Assembly: GCA_918298275.1 (NCBI GenBank)
Contig: CAKJZO010000002.1
Span: 1-64,000 of the forward strand
Reading direction: 5' to 3'
DNA from: Spirochaetota bacterium
GTDB lineage: Bacteria > Spirochaetota > Spirochaetia > Sphaerochaetales > Sphaerochaetaceae
DNA: 64,000 nucleotides
The notes beneath the pieces were generated by a model. The model saw only the letters and a list, made by a program, of their open reading frames with translations. It did no database searches and was not told where the DNA came from. Below, piece after piece: positions 57,718-64,000 of the stretch. Positions within the stretch are counted from its first letter, which is position 1; each line of letters begins with the position of its first letter. A program made the position numbers and the translations under genes.

Positions 57718-58788
57718 ATGAATAGCGCAAGTTCAACAACCGAAAGAAGGATCAAGCCGGCCAACGGAATCCTGGTCCTGGTCATTCTGATCGCACTCAT
57801 CCTGCTGTCTGTCGCAGGTTTCATCACAGGAATAATGTCAATAGTCGAGAATTCCGTCTCATACGGTTACTACAATTCAATGACAGGCACCACTACGGTC
57901 TACGGAGGATCAATTCTCGGTGGCGTCCTGCTTGTGGTAGTATCAGTCTTAGTTTGGATCTTCTCGATCATCTGCTTCCCGGGTCTGAGGATCGTCAAGC
58001 CCAATGAGGCCCTGGTCCTGTCGCTCTTCGGAAAGTATCACGGAACCATCTACGAGCCCGGTTTCTTCTTCGTCAATCCGTTCTCGACGGCAATCTATCC
58101 GCGCAAGCGTGACGAGGAAGCCGCAAGCGCCATGGTCGAGGCCGCAAAGAACAACCAGGCGTCCATCATCCGCGTTCCCAAGAAGGTCTCGACCAAGCTC
58201 ACCACGTTCGTCAACGGAAACCAGAAGGTCAACGACAAGCTGGGCAACCCTGTCGAAGTCAGCGCCATTGTAGTTTGGAAGGTCGTGGACGCCACCAAGG
58301 CCGTCATCAATGTGGACAACTACGTGGAATATCTTTCCAGCCAGACGGACTCCACCATACGCAATGTCGCAAGGCTCTATCCGTACGACCTTATGTCGGA
58401 TGACGACGATACCAATGACGATGCCGACGAGATGACGCTGCGCGGTTCTGCAACCCAGGTTGCCGAGCAGATGAAGGCCGAGCTGGCCCAGAGGGTAGAG
58501 AACGCAGGAATCGAGATTGTGGAGGTAAGGCTGAACCAGATCGCATACGCAACCGAAATTGCCGCAGCAATGCTTCAGAGACAGCAGGCCGTGGCCATCA
58601 TCGCCGCCCGCAAGAAGATCGTCGAAGGCGCCGTGTCCATGGTCGAGATGGCACTGGACAAGCTCAAATCCGACGGAGTGGTGGATCTTGACGAGGAGCG
58701 CAAGGCCCAGATGGTTTCCAACCTTCTGGTGGTGCTCTGCGGAAACAAGGAAGCCAATCCCGTACTGAACACAGGATCGATTTACTGA
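57718..58788 (+). CDS. SPFH/Band 7 membrane protein
   Basis: Two N-terminal TM segments then RIVKPNEALVLSLFGKYHGT...LPY-type SPFH core; Ala/Glu-rich C-terminus. Confidence 0.88.
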   Translation: MNSASSTTERRIKPANGILVLVILIALILLSVAGFITGIMSIVENSVSYGYYNSMTGTTTVYGGSILGGVLLVVVSVLVWIFSIICFPGLRIVKPNEALVLSLFGKYHGTIYEPGFFFVNPFSTAIYPRKRDEEAASAMVEAAKNNQASIIRVPKKVSTKLTTFVNGNQKVNDKLGNPVEVSAIVVWKVVDATKAVINVDNYVEYLSSQTDSTIRNVARLYPYDLMSDDDDTNDDADEMTLRGSATQVAEQMKAELAQRVENAGIEIVEVRLNQIAYATEIAAAMLQRQQAVAIIAARKKIVEGAVSMVEMALDKLKSDGVVDLDEERKAQMVSNLLVVLCGNKEANPVLNTGSIY

Positions 58789-58789
58789 C

Positions 58790-58966
58790 ATGCCGGAAAA
58801 CAATTCAGAGAAGACAGCAAGAAAACAGATACCTCTGAGATTGTCGGACACTTTGTTCAAGGAGCTGTCCCGTTGGGCCGAGGAGGATTTCCGGAGCCTC
58901 AACGGGCAGATCGAGTATCTGCTGACCGAAGCAGTCAGAAAGAGAAGAAAAAAGAACATCACTTAA
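58790..58966 (+). CDS. 58-aa Arc-family ribbon-helix-helix protein
   Basis: MPENNSEKTARKQIPLRLSDTLFKELSRWAEEDFRSLNGQIEYLLTEAVRKRRKKNIT; immediately follows the SPFH stop; below the ORF-track cutoff. Confidence 0.85.
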   Translation: MPENNSEKTARKQIPLRLSDTLFKELSRWAEEDFRSLNGQIEYLLTEAVRKRRKKNIT

Positions 58967-59144
58967 AGAACTGTTGTTTTCATATAGTTTCTTCATTGAC
59001 GGACAGGAGATCGGCTACCTCAGGAATCCCGAGAGGCGCAATGTCGAGTACAATCTGCCCAAGACAATTTCCCTGGCAGATGCGGCGATCCTGTTCTGTA
59101 TCGGCATGCTCGCAGTCAGGTATGATGACATCGACATCGTCTGA
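58967..59144 (+). pseudogene. Gene remnant
   Basis: Open frame KELLFSYSFFIDGQEIGYLRNPERRNVEYNLPKTISLADAAILFCIGMLAVRYDDIDIV* without a start. Confidence 0.35.
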
Positions 59145-59279
59145 TCATTCGTCGATATGGTCTGCAACAGGATCGGGTTCATCTTTTCATCGGGATTTGC
59201 CGATATCAGGATAAAGCAACTACGAGTTTCTTGAATCCGAGATTGAACAGTCTCATAATTGAAGAATCAGGAGGAGATC

Positions 59280-59723
59280 ATGGAAATACGCGATATACTT
59301 AAGAACCTCAGGGAGAAGAATGGCCTGACCCAGGACCAGTTGGCAGAGAGAGTCATGGTCACAAGACAGGCTGTTAGCAGATGGGAGACAGGGGAGACCC
59401 AGCCCGGAACGGATACCCTGAAGCTGCTGTCCAAGGAATTCGGTGTGACAATCAATACCTTGCTCGGCTCACCGACAAGGCTCGTGTGCCAGTGCTGCGG
59501 CATGCCGTTGGATCAGGATGACATGGTGAGCAGGGAAGCCGATGGCAGCTTCAACGAGGATTACTGCAAGTGGTGTTATTCCGATGGCTCATTCGCATAC
59601 AATTCCAAAGACAGCCTGCTGGATTTCCTTGTTGCACACATGCCGAATCCGGAGAATGTCCCTGATAATGAGAGACGCAAGCAATATGACGGTTATCTAT
59701 CTCTGCTGAAGCATTGGAGATGA
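59280..59723 (+). CDS. XRE-family HTH protein with zinc-ribbon-like domain
   Basis: LREKNGLTQDQLAERVMVTRQAVSRWETGETQP; LVCQCCGMPLDQDD...YCKWCYSDG; aggaggaga RBS. Confidence 0.88.
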   Translation: MEIRDILKNLREKNGLTQDQLAERVMVTRQAVSRWETGETQPGTDTLKLLSKEFGVTINTLLGSPTRLVCQCCGMPLDQDDMVSREADGSFNEDYCKWCYSDGSFAYNSKDSLLDFLVAHMPNPENVPDNERRKQYDGYLSLLKHWR

Positions 59724-59830
59724 AAAAATGCCGATAAATTGAAGAAACTCTGAGCGGACAGCATCTGCAATTCTTGGGCAATACTTTGTCATAGCTGAGT
59801 AGTACGCAGATTTTGTGCAACTTTTCAAGC

Positions 59831-60925
59831 TTGAATTGTCAAATCAAATGCAACGTTTCAGAAAAAAAGACCTCATGAGGGGTTCTGAAGTCCAGGCATT
59901 TGCGTGGCCTCATATTCAATTCGTTCTGAATCCAGTTCATTTCTGAATCCGTAAGCTTGCTCATGTCACATCCTTTGGGAAGATACTCTCTTACCAATCC
60001 GTTTGTGTTCTCATTTGTTCCCCTGTCCCAAGGATGATGTGGCAAAGGGAAGAAGAAAGGAACCCCGAGAGTTCTCGTGACTTCTTCATGAAGGGCAAAC
60101 TCCTTTCCCCTGTCAGGGGTAATCGAGAGGCAGGGATGGCCGCAAAGCATTGCAGTCATCTTTGAGCAGACAGGGCTTGCCTTCCTCTCTGAGGATTTCC
60201 CCAACAGAAGAAAGCGGCTTCTTCTGTCCACAAGTGTGACGGCGCAGGCACCTCCGAGTTTTCCGGCAACGGTATCTGCCTCCCAATCGCCCCGCCTTAA
60301 CCGTTTGTCTGCTTCGTCAGGCCTGTCACAAAGCAGATTTGTTATCCTGATCCTGCCACGCAGTTCTTCTTTCCCGCGCCTGTGCCTGCGTTTCCCCTTG
60401 TGCCGGAGTCTTGCAGCCAACCCCTTGTAACGTACACTGGGTCTGTAATCGAACAGATGTCCGTAGACGGCCCGGTAAATCGTGTTCGCACTGACTCTCA
60501 GCTCCGGCCTCTCCATCGCAATCCTGCCTGCAATCTGCTCCGGTGACCATCTGTGCACGAGAAACAGATTCCGAACCAAGTGAAACAGTTCCGGATTCTC
60601 AAACCTCATGTGCCGTCTGCAGGGCACCCGTCTGTTCTCATACATCTGCTGTGCCCTGACTGCTATGTAAACGTGTTTCCAGAGCCGATTCCTCTTCAGT
60701 TCTCTTGAGATTGTACTCCTGTTCCTCCCGATTATCCGTGCAATCTCGCTTATCCTTCGGCCTTCATGGTATAAAGCCATTATCATTTCCCGTTCTTCCA
60801 GTGTAAGATGTCTGTAGTGACCCATTGTAACCTCCGATGAGTGATGTCGTCGCAAACACCATTCTATCAGAAGTTCTGGGTCACTTCCTCTTTCTTCATC
60901 TGTTGCACTTAGATTGTAAATTCAA
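59831..60925 (-). mobile_element. IS30-family insertion sequence, apparently complete
   Basis: Imperfect terminal inverted repeats ttgaattgtcaaatcaaatgcaac (59831-59854) / gttgcacttagattgtaaattcaa (60902-60925) bracket an IS30 transposase. Confidence 0.82.
59839..60825 (-). CDS. IS30-family transposase
   Basis: MGHYRHLTLEEREMIMALYHEGRRISEIARIIGRNRSTISRELKRN; GDWEADTVAG; RGTNENTNGLVREYLPKG. Confidence 0.95.
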   Translation of the reverse strand: MGHYRHLTLEEREMIMALYHEGRRISEIARIIGRNRSTISRELKRNRLWKHVYIAVRAQQMYENRRVPCRRHMRFENPELFHLVRNLFLVHRWSPEQIAGRIAMERPELRVSANTIYRAVYGHLFDYRPSVRYKGLAARLRHKGKRRHRRGKEELRGRIRITNLLCDRPDEADKRLRRGDWEADTVAGKLGGACAVTLVDRRSRFLLLGKSSERKASPVCSKMTAMLCGHPCLSITPDRGKEFALHEEVTRTLGVPFFFPLPHHPWDRGTNENTNGLVREYLPKGCDMSKLTDSEMNWIQNELNMRPRKCLDFRTPHEVFFSETLHLI

Positions 60926-61007
60926 GGTGTAAAAAACAACAAAAACGAAGGAAAACAGGAATCTAGTTGTTTTGCTATGAAAGCATTGATTCGTTTTGGG
61001 GTGAAAA

Positions 61008-61475
61008 GTGGAATTACGATTACTCAGGGATGATGAGAAAAAACTGTTGAAGGATTTCCTGTACGAGGCCCTCTTTGTGCCCATGGGTGCAGAACCGTTT
61101 CCAATGTCTATCATCTATAAGCCTGAACTGTCCATGTATTATGAAGACTTCGGGAGCAAAGCGGATGACAATTGCATCGTGGCCGAAGTTGATAACAAGG
61201 TCGTCGGTGCTGTCTGGACGAGGATCATGGATGACTACGGTCATGTGAATGATGAGACTCCGTCATTGGCGATTTCTCTTTATGAAGAATACCGTGGCAA
61301 GGGCTACGGGACGGCAATGATGAAAAAGATGCTGGAGATATTGAAGGAAAAAGGATACAGGAAAGTATCTCTTTCGGTTCAGAAAGCAAATCGTGCAGTC
61401 CGGTTATATGAATCTCTGGGCTTCAAAGTTCTTATAGACAAGGATGACGAATACATCATGGTGCGGGAACTGTGA
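61008..61475 (+). CDS. GNAT-family acetyltransferase
   Basis: SLAISLYEEYRGKGYGTAMMKKMLEILKEKGYRKVSLSVQKANRAVRLYESLGF; GTG start. Confidence 0.9.
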   Translation: MELRLLRDDEKKLLKDFLYEALFVPMGAEPFPMSIIYKPELSMYYEDFGSKADDNCIVAEVDNKVVGAVWTRIMDDYGHVNDETPSLAISLYEEYRGKGYGTAMMKKMLEILKEKGYRKVSLSVQKANRAVRLYESLGFKVLIDKDDEYIMVREL

Positions 61476-61495
61476 AAGTGGAGTAATATGGAACC

Positions 61496-61975
61496 ATGAC
61501 ATACGACGAGATGATGAATCTGATAGACAGGTCTCTGTTCGCCACAATCGGCTATACCGATGAAAAAGGCAGGCAGAATGTCCGCAAGGTGTTCTGCGTG
61601 TGGCATAAAGGACTGGGCAGGCATCTGATTTCAACCAACACGAGTTCCTCACATGTCCAAAGCCTCCTGAAGAACAGCGATGTCTGTCTCTATTTCTCGG
61701 ATGACAGGACCTTTGAAGGCCTTTGTCTGTATGGCAAGGCAGTAGTCCACCTTGAAAGAGAGTACAAGGAGCTTCTCTGGAACGATGGCGATGAGAAATA
61801 CTATCCCAAGGGAATAGATGACGAGGACTATTGCATTCTCGAGATCGTAGCCGAAAGCGGCAGATACTACAGATATGACGGAAAAGGGGATTTGCTGAAG
61901 TCCGAAATCGTCGCTTATGATGAGGGCAAGGAATTCCAGAACGGATACAGGAGAATAGGCGATGGCATCAAGTAA
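61496..61975 (+). CDS. Pyridoxamine 5'-phosphate oxidase-like FMN-binding protein
   Basis: LFATIGYTDEKGRQNVRKVFCVWHKG...VQSLLKNSDVCLYFSD. Confidence 0.75.
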   Translation: MTYDEMMNLIDRSLFATIGYTDEKGRQNVRKVFCVWHKGLGRHLISTNTSSSHVQSLLKNSDVCLYFSDDRTFEGLCLYGKAVVHLEREYKELLWNDGDEKYYPKGIDDEDYCILEIVAESGRYYRYDGKGDLLKSEIVAYDEGKEFQNGYRRIGDGIK

Positions 61976-62276
61976 GGAATATCTGGATTTTATCCTGGAG
62001 CAGCTGTCCTCTTTGGGCGGAATCTCCAGCAGGGCCATGATGGGGGAGTACATTATCTATTACCAGGATAAGATTGTCGGTGGCATCTATGACGACCGCT
62101 TTCTGGTGAAGCCCGTCGGATCGACCCTGAAGATGATGCCGGATGCACAGATGGAAATCCCGTATGAGGGTGCAAAGCCCATGATTGCTGTGGACAACAT
62201 TGAGGACCGGGAGTTCCTGCAGAATCTGGTTGAAGCCATGTATGATGAACTGCCTGCTCCGAAGAAGAGAAAATGA
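61962..62276 (+). CDS. TfoX N-terminal domain protein
   Basis: YLDFILEQLSSLGGISSRAMMGEYIIYYQDKIVGGIYDDRFLVKP. Confidence 0.85.
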   Translation: MASSKEYLDFILEQLSSLGGISSRAMMGEYIIYYQDKIVGGIYDDRFLVKPVGSTLKMMPDAQMEIPYEGAKPMIAVDNIEDREFLQNLVEAMYDELPAPKKRK

Positions 62277-62956
62277 TTGACGATATCAGGAAAAACCTGC
62301 TTTCGATGCAGGATGAAAAGTACAGATCATTTCAGCTAAAGCTCTTTCCGACAGTGGATCCGGAAACGGTGATAGGGGTGAGGACTCCCGAGCTCAGGAG
62401 CTATGCAAAGACGCTTCTGAAGGAAGAAGGTATTTCCACTTTTCTTTCAGACTTTCCGCATAAGTATTTCGATGAGAATCAGCTTCATGCCTTTATTATT
62501 TCGGAGATTAAGGATTATGACAGATGTATTGAAGAAGTGAACCGCTTCCTGCCTTATGTGGACAACTGGGCAACATGCGACCAGATGTCACCGAAGGTGT
62601 TCAAGAAGCATCGTCTTCAGTTGCTGGATCAGATAAGAATCTGGCTGAAATCGGATAAGACCTATATGATCAGGTTCGCCATCGGGATGCTGATGGAGCA
62701 TTATCTCGATGATGATTTTGACATCAGATATCCGGATATGGTCGCTGCAATCAGGTCCGATGAATACTATGTGAACATGATGATCGCCTGGTATTTCGCC
62801 ACTGCTCTTGCAAAGCAATATGAGGCCATTCTTCCATTCATTGAAGACAGAAAGCTTGATATATGGACGCACAACAAAGCAATCCAGAAGGCCGTCGAAA
62901 GCTATAGAATTACACCGGAACAGAAGGACTACCTGAAGGGACTGAAGAGAAAATGA
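62273..62956 (+). CDS. DNA alkylation repair (AlkD-like) protein
   Basis: GVRTPELRSYAKTL, VDNWATCDQMSPKVFKKH, IRFAIGMLMEHYLDD, MMIAWYFATALAKQYE; ATGA overlap with TfoX-like gene. Confidence 0.88.
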   Translation: MIDDIRKNLLSMQDEKYRSFQLKLFPTVDPETVIGVRTPELRSYAKTLLKEEGISTFLSDFPHKYFDENQLHAFIISEIKDYDRCIEEVNRFLPYVDNWATCDQMSPKVFKKHRLQLLDQIRIWLKSDKTYMIRFAIGMLMEHYLDDDFDIRYPDMVAAIRSDEYYVNMMIAWYFATALAKQYEAILPFIEDRKLDIWTHNKAIQKAVESYRITPEQKDYLKGLKRK

Positions 62957-63023
62957 TGGAATGGTTCAATATCTACGGCCTGGTATGCATATCCTGATTT
63001 CGTGCAGGAATGCCGGCAGATGA

Positions 63024-63902
63024 TCAGGCTTCGGCGTAGGTTTTCTCTATGTACTGAAGGCTCTGTGCAAGGGTTTCGGGTCTGAAGTTCTCAAGTGTCA
63101 TGGGCACGTTGTCCACCTTGTACTTCTTGTAGATGCCGAAAACCGTCTTCCAGGGGAAGATGCCTTCGCCGATTGCGATGTTGCCTTTCTTGACCGGGCC
63201 GACGGCGTAGGGGTAGTTGGGCATGGAGTCCGCCCAGATATAGTCCTTGAGGTGCATGGCCCTGATGTAGGGGGCCAGCATTGAGACGGCCTCGTCATAC
63301 CAGCCGTAGAAGTCGTCGATTCCCTTGATGGGCAGGATGTTCACCGCATCGAAGAGGCAGCGCAGGTTGGGGGACTTGAATGTCTCCATGACCTTGAACA
63401 TGCGCACCGGATCGTCCACGGTGTTCTTGTCGGCGACGGCTTCGATGGCCATCACTACATTGTTGTCCACGGCTTTCTTGAGAAGCCTTTCAACTATCTT
63501 CAGGAATCTTGCCCAGTTCTTGTCGCTCCAGGTGTCCTCGCAACGTATGTTGCGGGCATCGAGCGATCCGGTCTCGGTGGCTACCAGACCGGCTCCCAGG
63601 GCATTGGCCACTTCTATGCCGTTCTCGAACTTGGAAAGCTCGGTCTCGAGGGTATCGGCATCGGGATGGACGGGATTGATGTAGCATCCGAGGATGGCGA
63701 CCCTGACGTCGTGCCTTGCAAGGGCCTCGCGGGTGGATGCGGCCCATTCGACGGTTAGGGGTCTGGGGGCGTCATTGAAGGCCTTGTAGGGGGCGAAATG
63801 AAGGCATGCGGGGGAGCGGAAGGAGCTTGCAAGCTCTCCGATCTCATCTGCGGTGGCGAATTTGCGGCCGAAATCGTGTGTTCTGAATCCTAAATCTAGC
63901 AT
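63024..63902 (-). CDS. Sugar phosphate isomerase/epimerase (xylose-isomerase-like TIM barrel)
   Basis: AILGCYINPVHPD, VMAIEAVADKNT, CLFDAVNILP, LENFRPET. Confidence 0.85.
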   Translation of the reverse strand: MLDLGFRTHDFGRKFATADEIGELASSFRSPACLHFAPYKAFNDAPRPLTVEWAASTREALARHDVRVAILGCYINPVHPDADTLETELSKFENGIEVANALGAGLVATETGSLDARNIRCEDTWSDKNWARFLKIVERLLKKAVDNNVVMAIEAVADKNTVDDPVRMFKVMETFKSPNLRCLFDAVNILPIKGIDDFYGWYDEAVSMLAPYIRAMHLKDYIWADSMPNYPYAVGPVKKGNIAIGEGIFPWKTVFGIYKKYKVDNVPMTLENFRPETLAQSLQYIEKTYAEA

Positions 63903-64000
63903 GTGGATATGATATAGCATTTGATAGAACGTCGCAAATGAATTATATTAATTAAAACATTACATAACGTATCCGAGGAGTAGATATGGACATCAGATAT

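Noticed and set aside
1-64000. CRISPR arrays, rRNA or tRNA genes
   Set aside because: No regularly spaced repeats or recognisable RNA gene sequences seen by eye; a tRNAscan/CRISPR search would be needed to exclude them

Overview
The window looks like a chromosome segment from a host-associated spirochaete-like bacterium; taxonomy is inferred from protein style only. It contains about 50 supportable genes. Main points: (1) A RelB/YafQ-type toxin-antitoxin operon at about 5.7 kb has an intact antitoxin and autoregulatory palindrome, but the toxin gene is split. Its first 12 codons lie at 5979-6014 and the rest lies 11.65 kb downstream at 17668-17907. The block between (about 6015-17667) carries a peptide ABC transporter, FAD oxidoreductase, aminotransferase, M20 peptidase and AraC regulator, plus a trpS 3' fragment and a membrane-protein fragment, with no transposase or integrase. 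(2) At 17.9-32.6 kb there is an array of seven outer-membrane barrel paralogs. Six share an N-terminal 'LYxLxGxAxPSTxxPWS' module. PAP2 phosphatase, a PI-PLC-like lipoprotein and a small barrel protein are interspersed. (3) Several genes have a -10 box only 6-7 nt before the ATG and no Shine-Dalgarno, suggesting leaderless mRNAs. (4) An SPFH gene and a 58-aa Arc-type RHH gene missed by the ORF track sit behind a TGATATC-N5-GATATCA palindrome. (5) 53.8-59.2 kb is a remodelled zone with shuffled lipoproteins, gene remnants and an HNH-like protein, followed by an intact-looking IS30 element. An IS1182 transposase tail enters at the left edge. The rest is ordinary metabolism or housekeeping. No CRISPR array, rRNA or tRNA was recognised by eye.
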